This document shows, piece after piece, positions 1 through 6,986 of a stretch of DNA of 25,429 bases. The notes under the pieces were generated by a model. That model was not told the DNA's origin and did not search any database. It saw nothing but the letters and a program-made list of their open reading frames with translations. Every line of letters begins with the position of its first letter. Position 1 is the stretch's first letter. This DNA comes from a virus. The DNA lies in the IMG/VR virus record IMGVR_UViG_3300028025_000991, positions 1 to 25,429 of that record, one strand, 5' to 3'. The position numbers and the translations under genes are program-made.

Positions 1-2
1 TT

Positions 3-62
3 GGTGATGCTGGTTCACTTTACTATGACACCGAGACAACAATCCTAAGAGAAGGTTTCTAA
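3..62 (+). CDS. C-terminal end of a probable T7 gp4 / DnaB-like replicative helicase (partial)
   Basis: Frame 3 is open from the window edge to TAA at 60-62 and encodes the last 19 residues of a gene that starts upstream: GDAGSLYYDTETTILREGF. This resembles the end of the RecA-like core of DnaB/T7 gp4 helicases, where a G-D/E-T/A-G...Y...Y(D/N)xxTGxL segment precedes the tail. The position fits, because T7-like phages carry the primase-helicase just before the DNA polymerase. The stop lies one base before the next ATG, and the end of this gene also carries that gene's ribosome binding site. So few residues make the family call tentative; that it is the end of a real gene is more secure. Confidence 0.5.
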   Translation, partial: GDAGSLYYDTETTILREGF

Positions 63-63
63 G

Positions 64-1179
64 ATGGCACTATATGAACTGACAAGCGGTAAAGACTTTG
101 TAAAGTTGGGCGACAAAGTTTTCAGTGAGTATGAAGAAGTCCCAAAGAATTCCTTTTCGTTCAATGATTGGTTAGAACAACATGTCCCTGAATACTCTGT
201 AAAGTGGTGGGAAGATAAGGATGAGGTTAAGCCAAGGGTGTTGAACAAAGGGCTTCACGAGAACTTTGGTTCTAAGATAAACCTACGCTTAAGAGCCGCA
301 CTGTACAACACGTTCATCAAGGCGAATTTCCCTCGTGAGACTTACTTTGCTATTAGTCGTGAAGGTAGACACTGGAATACTTTCGCTCCACACATGGTAA
401 ATCATGCGTTAGAGAATAAGCACCTGATTGACCAAGCAGTTAAGGACAGAACGATCAACCTGATCCCACTAATGCTTGAGTTTCAGGAAGACCCACAGCA
501 GCTACGTAAAAGATTTGGTAAAGGTTTGTGGAAACAACTGGCGCACACCTCAAAGACTAGGATGAAAATCCTTGCACCACTAATGAGAGAGACTCCAGAA
601 GTTATATCTCTAAGAACAGGTATTCTACCTATATTATCTGCCTACTATCTACCATATGCTACAGGAGATATACCAATAATCGCAGCTAAAGTTGCCCCAC
701 GTATCAAAGACTTTGAGTATACACTTGGTATCATAAGAGATACTATGCGAATGGCTGACAGGGCTAGGGTTGAGGTAAACCCTAACTGGTCTTGGCGTAG
801 GTGGAATGAAGAGCATGATCGTCTGTCATGGGATGTGGCACGTAAGGGTTACTCAAGTACAAAGTTTGCAGAAGATTGCGTCTTTACACACAGAGGTTAT
901 ACCTTTACACTTCTAACTTCACAGGCTGATATTGCCGCAGAGGGTGTGCAGATGAAACATTGTGTAGCATCCTATGCACACACGGCTTCACAAGGTAAGT
1001 ATGCTGTGTTCAAGATTGATGGTAAGGAGAGGGCAACCCTTGGACTTACTGTAATTAAAGGTGCAGCTTTACAGCAATGCTATGGCCCACGTAACCAACC
1101 TATATCCAGTGAACTCCGCGACACACTACCAGATCTTGTAAGGATGTATAATGATACTCTTCGCTTGAAAAAGTTCTAG
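64..1179 (+). CDS. PcfJ-like protein
   Basis: A 371-residue protein. The C-terminal third (about 265-350) has the PcfJ-family signature: a GVQMKHCVASYA block at about 294-305, a short strand-rich stretch ending in TLGLTV at about 325-330, and a QQCYGPRN block at about 337-344. The family is named after a protein of the conjugative plasmid pCF10, has no settled biochemical function, and is also found in phages. The N-terminal 260 residues are mostly helical with many Arg, Lys and Trp and match nothing I recognise; the charge would suit nucleic acid binding, but that is inference. The ATG at 64 has AGAAGGT about 7 bases upstream. The gene sits between the probable helicase and the DNA polymerase, 19 bases ahead of the latter, so it is probably expressed with the replisome. 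Confidence 0.75.
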   Translation: MALYELTSGKDFVKLGDKVFSEYEEVPKNSFSFNDWLEQHVPEYSVKWWEDKDEVKPRVLNKGLHENFGSKINLRLRAALYNTFIKANFPRETYFAISREGRHWNTFAPHMVNHALENKHLIDQAVKDRTINLIPLMLEFQEDPQQLRKRFGKGLWKQLAHTSKTRMKILAPLMRETPEVISLRTGILPILSAYYLPYATGDIPIIAAKVAPRIKDFEYTLGIIRDTMRMADRARVEVNPNWSWRRWNEEHDRLSWDVARKGYSSTKFAEDCVFTHRGYTFTLLTSQADIAAEGVQMKHCVASYAHTASQGKYAVFKIDGKERATLGLTVIKGAALQQCYGPRNQPISSELRDTLPDLVRMYNDTLRLKKF

Positions 1180-1186
1180 AGGATTT

Positions 1187-1193
1187 GAGGAGA
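1187..1193 (+). promoter_or_regulatory. Shine-Dalgarno site that fixes a TTG start
   Basis: GAGGAGA lies five bases before a TTG codon at 1199. No ATG or GTG gives a complete exonuclease motif I, because the codons just after the TTG encode it (ILFDCETDG). The strong site and this homology together make TTG the likely start of the DNA polymerase. Confidence 0.75.
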
Positions 1194-1198
1194 CTTTC

Positions 1199-3073
1199 TT
1201 GATACTATTTGATTGTGAGACTGACGGACTGCTACGCCAAGCAACGAAAGTCCATGTCCTGTCGTGGACAACGGATGGTAAGGACTATCAGTCAACCAAT
1301 AACTACAACGATATGCGTGACCTACTCACTAGTGCTGACAGCCTGATTGGGCATGATATCTGCCGCTTCGATGTACCTGTCCTAGAGAAAATCCTTGGCA
1401 TCACCATCAAGGCTAAACTCTATGACACACTGCCTATGTCTTGGGTAATCAATACTGATCGTATGATCCACGGGCTTGAGTCCTTTGGTGAAGACTTTGG
1501 TATCCCTAAGCCTGTGGTTACAGACTGGGTTGGCCTAAGCTACGAGGAGTACAAGCATCGTTGTGAAGAGGATGTTAAGATCAACTGGATGCTGTGGCAG
1601 AACTTGCTCAAGCGGTACAAGATGCTGTACGGCAAGGACACAGAGACTATGGAGAAGTTCTTCCAGTATCTTACCTTCAAGATGCGTGTGGCACACAAGG
1701 CTAGTGCTGCTGGTTGGCGCATTGACAAGAAGCTTGTGACTGAATCTCTGGCTACGCTAGAGAAGCTGCAGTTAGAGAAGGTCGAGGAACTACGCAGTGT
1801 CATGCCTGATGTGGTTAAGTATGCCACCAAGTCTAAACCTGAGAAGATGACCAAGAAGGATGGGACACACAGTAAGGCTGCACTAGATTGGTTCAAGATA
1901 CTCGAAGACAATGACCTACCCCTGTTCCATGAGGGTGATGTTACTGTAGTTAAGAGCGTGGAGAAGGCTAACCCTAACTCACCAGATCAGGTCAAGGACT
2001 GGCTGTTCTCCTTCGGGTGGGAGCCATGCACCTTTGACTACAAGACCAATGATGATGGTAGCGAGAGGCTTGTCCCGCAGGTACGTAAGGAAGGGGAGCT
2101 TGCACCATCTGTCCAACTACTCATTGAGGATCACCCAGAGGTGGGTGTTCTTGATGGCCTCACAGTCTTGCAGCACCGCAAGTCTATCTTCGAGGGTATG
2201 TTAGAGTCAGAGGTTGATGGGTACGTTAGTGCAGAGATTGCTGGCTTGACCAATACACTGCGCTTCAAGCATAAGAAACCACTGGTTAATCTTCCCGGAG
2301 TGGATAAACCTTGGGGTAAGGAAATCCGTGGTGCGCTTATTGCTGATGAGGGTACGATCATGTGTGGTGCTGACATGGTGTCCCTTGAGGCTACCACCAA
2401 GCGTCACTTCATCTTCCCTTATGACCCTGAGTATGTGGCAGAGATGTCAGTCGAAGGTTTTGATGAACACCTTGACCTTGCTGTACGTGCAGGCTACATC
2501 ACTCGTGAGGACTATGAGTTCTACACACGGGCTGATGAGGAAACTGTCAATGATATCTCTCGCTTTAAGAGTATCAAGAAGACACGCAAGAAGTTCAAGC
2601 CTGTGAACTACAGCGCAGTGTATGGCGTAGGTAAGAGCAAGCTGGCTAGAACTACAGGCATGACAGTGGCAGAAGCTGGTGTGTTGCTTGAGGCATACTG
2701 GGAGCGCAACTGGGCAGTCAAACAGTTTGCTAAGGAACAAGAAGTGAAGACCTTGAACAAGCAGATGTGGGTGAAGAACCCTGTCAATGGCTTCTGGTAT
2801 TCACTTCGTTATGAGAAGGACATCTTCTCTACGCTAAACCAATCCACTGGGGCATATTGCTTCGATCAGTGGGTGGCTCACTATCTGACCAAGCGACCTA
2901 ACATCATTGGTCAGTTTCACGACGAGTCTATCAATCGCATTCCATTAGGTGAGGAGACAGAACATGAGTCAGTTCTCCGTTGGGCTATTGAGAAGGTGAA
3001 CGAGAAACTTAAGCTAAACATCAAGCTGGACATTGATGTTCAATTTGGTATGCGCTACTCTAATATCCATTAA
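1199..3073 (+). CDS. Family A (T7 gp5-like) DNA polymerase with 3'-5' exonuclease domain
   Basis: A 624-residue replicative polymerase, shorter than T7 gp5 (704). Exonuclease domain: motif I FDCETDG (D5, E7), motif II GHDICRFDVPVL (D53/D58) and motif III ending at D125 within HRCEED. At the motif III place where family A proofreading domains usually have Tyr four residues before the Asp, this protein has Arg121, with His120 beside it. Polymerase domain: motif A D392 in GADMVSLEATTKR; motif B R463, K467, Y471, Y475, G476, with the exact spacing of E. coli Pol I R754/K758/F762/Y766/G767; motif C H574-D575-E576. All three carboxylate-bearing motifs are intact, so it should be active. Y471 is the counterpart of Pol I F762 and T7 Y526. 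Translation starts at TTG with a strong ribosome binding site. Confidence 0.95.
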   Translation: MILFDCETDGLLRQATKVHVLSWTTDGKDYQSTNNYNDMRDLLTSADSLIGHDICRFDVPVLEKILGITIKAKLYDTLPMSWVINTDRMIHGLESFGEDFGIPKPVVTDWVGLSYEEYKHRCEEDVKINWMLWQNLLKRYKMLYGKDTETMEKFFQYLTFKMRVAHKASAAGWRIDKKLVTESLATLEKLQLEKVEELRSVMPDVVKYATKSKPEKMTKKDGTHSKAALDWFKILEDNDLPLFHEGDVTVVKSVEKANPNSPDQVKDWLFSFGWEPCTFDYKTNDDGSERLVPQVRKEGELAPSVQLLIEDHPEVGVLDGLTVLQHRKSIFEGMLESEVDGYVSAEIAGLTNTLRFKHKKPLVNLPGVDKPWGKEIRGALIADEGTIMCGADMVSLEATTKRHFIFPYDPEYVAEMSVEGFDEHLDLAVRAGYITREDYEFYTRADEETVNDISRFKSIKKTRKKFKPVNYSAVYGVGKSKLARTTGMTVAEAGVLLEAYWERNWAVKQFAKEQEVKTLNKQMWVKNPVNGFWYSLRYEKDIFSTLNQSTGAYCFDQWVAHYLTKRPNIIGQFHDESINRIPLGEETEHESVLRWAIEKVNEKLKLNIKLDIDVQFGMRYSNIH

Positions 3074-3083
3074 AGGAAAGATC

Positions 3084-3230
3084 ATGGAAAAAGCTACTAA
3101 AGGACTAAAGAAGTTGACCAAACCAAATAGCATCCCCATGCGTAAGGCTGCTGGGGGTAAGGAGTTGGTTCGGGATAGCTCGAAACAAAGAAAATATCGT
3201 GTAGCAGGTGAGAAACCTCTTGCACAATAG
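3084..3230 (+). CDS. Small basic hypothetical protein
   Basis: A 48-residue ORF. The ATG at 3084 is preceded by a good Shine-Dalgarno (AAAGGAAAG at 3072-3080) and lies 10 bases after the polymerase stop. About 14 of 48 residues are Lys or Arg, with no membrane segment and no cysteine. The composition suggests a nucleic acid binding peptide or a replisome accessory, which is inference only. A longer in-frame reading from within the polymerase gene exists, but this ATG with its ribosome binding site is clearly the better start. Family not recognised. Confidence 0.6.
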   Translation: MEKATKGLKKLTKPNSIPMRKAAGGKELVRDSSKQRKYRVAGEKPLAQ

Positions 3231-3249
3231 GACTAACATCTGCTACAAT
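3220..3249 (+). promoter_or_regulatory. Putative sigma70-type promoter before the SSB gene
   Basis: TTGCAC at 3220-3225, an 18-base spacer, then TACAAT at 3244-3249 (5 of 6 matches to the -10 consensus). It fills most of the 42-base gap between the small basic gene and the SSB gene, one of the few true gaps in the rightward arm. It would allow extra transcription of SSB, which is needed in large amounts. Based on consensus matching only. Confidence 0.4.
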
Positions 3250-3272
3250 TACATATTGCAAAGGAGCTACAC

Positions 3273-3821
3273 ATGGCAACACGTAAAGTAAAACTAACTG
3301 GACTTGCATATTGGTGCAAAGTGTTTGAGGATAACCGTGACTTGACTGGTTACGAGGGTGCGCTCAAAGATTCAGGTGGTCAATGCACCATCGACGTTGA
3401 CTTGGACGAAGAGAGCATGGCCAAGCTGGCTAAGAGCAAGTCAATGCTCAAGGGTAAGCCTAGCCCTGACAATGATGGGCTAACTCGTGTACGCTTTAAG
3501 CGTAAGTGGGAAGAAGCCTATGCTGGCGGCGCACCTAAGGTGGTCAAAGAGGATGGTTCTATCTGGGACTACGACGAGGATGGTTCTATTGGTAATGGTT
3601 CTACTGTGGATGTCATCCTGAATGTCTATGATACTTCTCGTAAGAACATCATTGGTACTCGTCTTGAAAAGGTTAAGGTTACTAAGCACGTAGAATATGT
3701 CCCAGACGAAGACGAAGAGGACGAGGCTCCAACACCACCACCAAAGACAGCAGCCAAGTCACCAGCTAAGACAGCACCTAAAGTTTACACATTCGAAGAT
3801 GATGATGAGATTTCATTTTGA
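3273..3821 (+). CDS. Single-stranded DNA binding protein (T7 gp2.5-like)
   Basis: A 182-residue protein. Residues about 1-140 are a compact strand-rich domain with many charged and aromatic residues, as expected for an OB fold. After it comes a Pro/Ala/Lys linker (about 150-170) and a very acidic C-terminus ending in DDDEISF. An acidic tail with a final aromatic residue is the hallmark of T7 gp2.5, where it contacts the polymerase and helicase. A second acidic patch (DEDEEDE) lies around 145. The gene has AAGGAG upstream of ATG 3273, its own candidate promoter, and lies just downstream of the polymerase. The call rests on architecture, tail and context, since gp2.5 proteins diverge strongly in sequence. 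Confidence 0.8.
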   Translation: MATRKVKLTGLAYWCKVFEDNRDLTGYEGALKDSGGQCTIDVDLDEESMAKLAKSKSMLKGKPSPDNDGLTRVRFKRKWEEAYAGGAPKVVKEDGSIWDYDEDGSIGNGSTVDVILNVYDTSRKNIIGTRLEKVKVTKHVEYVPDEDEEDEAPTPPPKTAAKSPAKTAPKVYTFEDDDEISF

Positions 3822-4165
3822 GTTCTCAACTTGTAACTGCCTTTAGGGACAGCATAGGAGTATTACTTCCTGACAATTTTCGTTTGACTGACCTTTACAC
3901 ATCTAACTCAAAAAAGTGGGTTCTTACAGAAGTTCTAGAAGGTAAGATACTTGCGTCAACCTATCCAACAAATCTTCCTTGGTGGTGTGCCACAAGCTTT
4001 TTTAAGAAGGGTGTAGGTGAGTCAATAGGTCTTTGTATAACAAAAGGTACTATTTGCTTTGCAACGATGCTTCCAAGTGACATTACCTTAGAGGTAATAT
4101 CTAGAGTATCTTTAAGGGTCAGGGATAACGTAGTTCATTACGCAGGAGCTAAACCACCAAAATGA
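3818..4165 (+). CDS. Hypothetical protein
   Basis: A 115-residue protein that I do not recognise. The likely start is TTG at 3818, overlapping the SSB stop by four bases; it lacks a strong ribosome binding site and probably depends on translational coupling. Visible features are a Trp-rich patch (LPWWCATSFFKKG, about 53-65), two cysteines and no membrane segment. Codon use looks AT-richer by eye than in the flanking polymerase and nuclease genes, which could mean later acquisition. It ends in an ATGA overlap with the Cas4-like nuclease gene. Confidence 0.6.
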   Translation: MSSQLVTAFRDSIGVLLPDNFRLTDLYTSNSKKWVLTEVLEGKILASTYPTNLPWWCATSFFKKGVGESIGLCITKGTICFATMLPSDITLEVISRVSLRVRDNVVHYAGAKPPK

Positions 4166-5013
4166 AAACATTGGACACACTGGTAGACGATATCTACAGG
4201 GTTGTCGAAGGTAAAGGGGGATGGGATTATGTATCTACACAGTTCCTGTCTTCCTCTATTGCTGCTGTTGCAGAGGCTAGGTTTTCCCAAGAGCAAGTAC
4301 CACGGGATTACCTAAGCCTCTCTGGCATTGGCTCACCTTGTGACAGGAAACTTTGGTATAAGATCAACCAAAGCAAAGACTCCGAACCACTGCGGGCAGA
4401 AACTCTAGGTACTTTCTTCTATGGTGATCTGCTCGAAGCCTTGATCCTAGCACTCGCTGTAGCCGCAGGGCATAAAGTAGAGGGTATGCAGGATCGTGTT
4501 GACGTGTTTGGTGTGAGTGGACAACGTGATGCTGTCATTGATGGCGTTACTGTTGATGTGAAGTCTGCCTCTGAGCATGGGTTTAAGAAGTTCAAGAAAC
4601 ATAACCTACGTGAAGAAGACCCATTCGGGTATATCAGTCAGCTTAGTTCTTATGTTTATGCAGGGAAAGATGACCCACTTGTTAAGAATAAAACAGAGGG
4701 TGCGTTTCTTGTAGTTCAAAAGGATAGGTTCAAACTATGCCTAGACAAGTATGACTTTACGAAAGAACTTAAGGGTAAAGAACAGGAGATTAAACGTGTT
4801 CAAAGTCTTGTTGCTGGCCCTATACCTTCGGATAGGCTACCCCCTGTACCTCAGTCCAAAACTTCTGAGAACACTCAGCTATCCACCACCTGTGGTTATT
4901 GCGAATTTCGTAAGGTTTGTTGGCCAGAGGCAAGAACTTTTCTATACAGCACAGGGCCAGTATACCTTGTTGATGTCATCAATGAACCTCGTGTAACGGA
5001 GTGGATTGAGTGA
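4162..5013 (+). CDS. Cas4/RecB-like PD-(D/E)XK exonuclease with a probable Fe-S cluster
   Basis: A 283-residue nuclease. The RecB/Cas4 motifs are in order: C60 in SPCDRKLWY, an acidic region at about 88-92 (GDLLEA), D123 in GQRDAVIDG, D132-x-K134 in VDVKSAS, Q160xxxY164 in QLSSY, then C244, C247 and C253 in CGYCEFRKVC. One cysteine near the N-terminus and three near the C-terminus is the pattern that holds a 4Fe-4S cluster in Cas4 and AddB. No cas1, cas2 or repeat array lies nearby, so this is a stand-alone phage nuclease. It probably does the job of T7 gp6 exonuclease in host DNA breakdown or recombination. It overlaps both neighbours by four bases. Confidence 0.85.
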   Translation: MKTLDTLVDDIYRVVEGKGGWDYVSTQFLSSSIAAVAEARFSQEQVPRDYLSLSGIGSPCDRKLWYKINQSKDSEPLRAETLGTFFYGDLLEALILALAVAAGHKVEGMQDRVDVFGVSGQRDAVIDGVTVDVKSASEHGFKKFKKHNLREEDPFGYISQLSSYVYAGKDDPLVKNKTEGAFLVVQKDRFKLCLDKYDFTKELKGKEQEIKRVQSLVAGPIPSDRLPPVPQSKTSENTQLSTTCGYCEFRKVCWPEARTFLYSTGPVYLVDVINEPRVTEWIE

Positions 5014-5360
5014 CAAGAGCAGCTAAACAAAAAGGTAGGCTTGGACAGAACGAAATCAGGGACAAACTTCTTGAGGTCTTCCCTGAGTTTGAACCTGATG
5101 ATATCAAGTCAACAACAATGGGTGACGGGGGAGAGGACATTCAGCTTTCTCCCGCTGCCCGCAAGAAGATGCCAATCACCATTGAAGTCAAAAGGCGTAA
5201 GTCTGGGATGAAGATGCAGTATGACTGGCTTGAGCAAGCTAAACGACATGGTAAGGGTGAGCCAGTACTTTTCTTTAGGGCAGATCGTTCTGAATGGATT
5301 GTAATGGTGGGCTTAGAACATTACATGGAACTCCTAAAGAAGTGGAAACAAGATGTTTAA
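5010..5360 (+). CDS. Probable PD-(D/E)XK endonuclease / Holliday-junction-resolvase-like protein
   Basis: A 116-residue protein starting with GTG at 5010, inside the end of the Cas4-like gene. A compact nuclease core is visible: a basic N-terminal helix (KGRLGQNEIRDKL, 8-20), D43 in GGEDIQLS, and E59-x-K61 in ITIEVKRRK, which fits the D...(D/E)xK pattern. After that comes an amphipathic helix with QAKRHGKGEPVLFFR. Length and layout suit small resolvase-like or T7 gp3-like endonucleases, although direct similarity to T7 gp3 is not evident. Close coupling to the exonuclease suggests they act on the same DNA intermediates. The fold is inferred from a few motif residues. Confidence 0.65.
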   Translation: MTRAAKQKGRLGQNEIRDKLLEVFPEFEPDDIKSTTMGDGGEDIQLSPAARKKMPITIEVKRRKSGMKMQYDWLEQAKRHGKGEPVLFFRADRSEWIVMVGLEHYMELLKKWKQDV

Positions 5361-5673
5361 CTGGTTGAAAAAATGGGCTATGGATGTGTTTGACCTACAA
5401 ATGATTGAACCTATCCCTAGTAATGATGCACAAATCTGGAGCATTGTTGAAGGTGCTAGACGTGCAGAAGACTTGGATGATGAAGAGCTAGATGGGCTTG
5501 ATGTATCTGATACTGCGGTACGTTTGGTTCTAAAGATTTCAGTAGGTTCAGATGTGTTTGACATTGAGGCTTGGTTCGAGAATTATGGTGAAGCTAAACA
5601 TATCATTGACCACTTCAATACCTCTATCGAACCACTACCTATGAACCTAGGGGAGTTCCACGAGTATGTCTAA
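5353..5673 (+). CDS. Acidic hypothetical protein
   Basis: A 106-residue protein that I do not recognise. It opens with an amphipathic basic/aromatic helix (MFNWLKKWAMDVF) and continues with a strongly acidic stretch (AEDLDDEELDGLD, about 38-50). It starts 8 bases inside the preceding nuclease gene and ends 8 bases inside the phosphoesterase gene, so it is firmly in the operon. The acidity could indicate a partner of a basic protein or a DNA-mimic type protein, but nothing in the sequence settles this. Confidence 0.6.
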   Translation: MFNWLKKWAMDVFDLQMIEPIPSNDAQIWSIVEGARRAEDLDDEELDGLDVSDTAVRLVLKISVGSDVFDIEAWFENYGEAKHIIDHFNTSIEPLPMNLGEFHEYV

Positions 5674-6442
5674 GACAGTAGTAGTCTATTCCTGTGCGCA
5701 CTCTGACCCTGATGTCAGCAACACCCGCTTCAAAGCATTGGGTAAGTTCCTGTATGACTTGAAGCCAGACATGGTGTTTGATCTAGGTGATGGTGCAGAT
5801 ATGCGTTCGCTCAATACCTATGATGAGAGATACCCCAAAGCAATTTCATCACAGAACTACGAGCGTGACATTGAGTGCTACAACCAGTCCCAAGAATACC
5901 TGCGGGAACCCTTTAAGCATCATCGTAAGAAACGTCCATACTGGGTAGGCTTTGAGGGCAACCACGAGCATCGTATCAAGTCTTACCTAGCTAAGAACCC
6001 ACGTAGTGAGGGTGAGAAGTTTGGGATTTCTTTCAGTCACCTTGATACAGATCATTGGTTTGATGATTACCATGAGTATGAGAATGGTGGGCCAGCAGTT
6101 GCTATGTATGACGGAGTAGCCTATGCACACTACTTTACATCTGGTAATTCCCCTACTGCAACTGCTGGTATTCACCATGCACACAGCGTGATCCAAAACC
6201 TAAGCTGCTCTGCTACCTGTGGACATTCCCACAAACGTGACCTACACTTCAAAGACTCAGCATTGCCACGAGGTAACATCGGCCTAGTGGTAGGTTGCTT
6301 CAAGGGTGCAGAGGAAGACTGGGCTGGTCAAGCTAATAAGGGCTGGTGGCATGGCGTTGTAGTTAAGCGAGAGTTGGCTAATGGTATGTATGAACCAGAG
6401 TTTGTATCTCTTGCGCAGATTATGAGAGCGTATCAAGAATGA
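5666..6442 (+). CDS. Calcineurin-like metallophosphoesterase
   Basis: A 258-residue enzyme of the metallophosphoesterase superfamily, two-metal hydrolases of phosphate esters. Motifs in order: a first metal motif in VVYSCAHSDPD (H12), GDGADM (D42, D45), GFEGNHEHR (N and H of motif III), AHYFTSG, and GHSHKR near 190. In the first motif the usual D-x-H reads C-A-H, so one standard metal ligand is replaced. The rest is intact and the length is normal for a single-domain member. The substrate cannot be told from sequence; phage members could act on nucleic acid ends, cyclic nucleotides or phosphoproteins. ATG 5666 overlaps the previous gene by 8 bases. Confidence 0.85.
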   Translation: MSKTVVVYSCAHSDPDVSNTRFKALGKFLYDLKPDMVFDLGDGADMRSLNTYDERYPKAISSQNYERDIECYNQSQEYLREPFKHHRKKRPYWVGFEGNHEHRIKSYLAKNPRSEGEKFGISFSHLDTDHWFDDYHEYENGGPAVAMYDGVAYAHYFTSGNSPTATAGIHHAHSVIQNLSCSATCGHSHKRDLHFKDSALPRGNIGLVVGCFKGAEEDWAGQANKGWWHGVVVKRELANGMYEPEFVSLAQIMRAYQE

Positions 6443-6831
6443 ACTACCTAAGTCTTGCACCCAGAGAAGAGTTGTTATATAATCTCTGTGTGCTTCATGC
6501 AGAAGGTGGCCATGTCAGAGATATATTGGGAACAAGAAGTATCGGCATGGCAGAGTTTAAGTTTCTTCTTAAGTATGCTTTTAGCAATAAAGACTTTGAC
6601 CCTGTTGTAGTAACAGATCAGTATAACCTCTGGTTGGAAACCTGCCCAGTAAAAATTTGGGGTACCTTATTAGAAATCTTTAAGGTTCTCCCAGAGTCCT
6701 TTTGGGCTAGTCTACAAATGAAACCTGCAAGTTTTGGTCAAATTTTACCTAAGGTAAAAGTCGCAGAGGTTAACGTACCACCTGCACTTGTAGAAGCTTT
6801 ATGTTATTATTACTGGGGAAGATTCAAATGA
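6439..6831 (+). CDS. Hypothetical protein
   Basis: A 130-residue protein that I do not recognise. It is mostly helical, leucine and aromatic rich, without a membrane segment, signal peptide or metal motif. The start overlaps the phosphoesterase stop in ATGA and has no clear ribosome binding site of its own, so translation is probably coupled. The end overlaps the next gene in ATGA as well. Codon use looks AT-richer than in the phosphoesterase gene. Confidence 0.6.
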   Translation: MNYLSLAPREELLYNLCVLHAEGGHVRDILGTRSIGMAEFKFLLKYAFSNKDFDPVVVTDQYNLWLETCPVKIWGTLLEIFKVLPESFWASLQMKPASFGQILPKVKVAEVNVPPALVEALCYYYWGRFK

Positions 6832-6986
6832 GGTACGAGATTACGTTAGTTGTCAAGGTTGATAAAGATGCTGACTTCGCAGGTACTGACGATGAAATGG
6901 ATAACGTCTACAGCCTTGTAGAATCAGCTATCCTAGACCTTGATGATTTTAAACTACAAACACTAGAAGTATTGGAGTACGACTAA
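6828..6986 (+). CDS. Small acidic hypothetical protein
   Basis: A 52-residue ORF starting at ATG 6828, overlapping the previous stop in ATGA, with GGGGAAG upstream. A longer reading from TTA-rich sequence inside the previous gene is possible but less likely. The product alternates a beta-like start (RYEITLVVKV) with an acidic helical part (DDEMDNVYSLVESAILDLDD), reminiscent of a small ferredoxin-like alpha/beta unit. Function not recognised. It ends in a TAATG overlap with the MazG-like gene. Confidence 0.6.
   Translation: MRYEITLVVKVDKDADFAGTDDEMDNVYSLVESAILDLDDFKLQTLEVLEYD

Noticed and set aside
4162-5013. Reading the Cas4-like gene as part of a CRISPR system
   Set aside because: No cas1, cas2 or direct-repeat array is present; stand-alone Cas4/RecB nucleases are common in phages.
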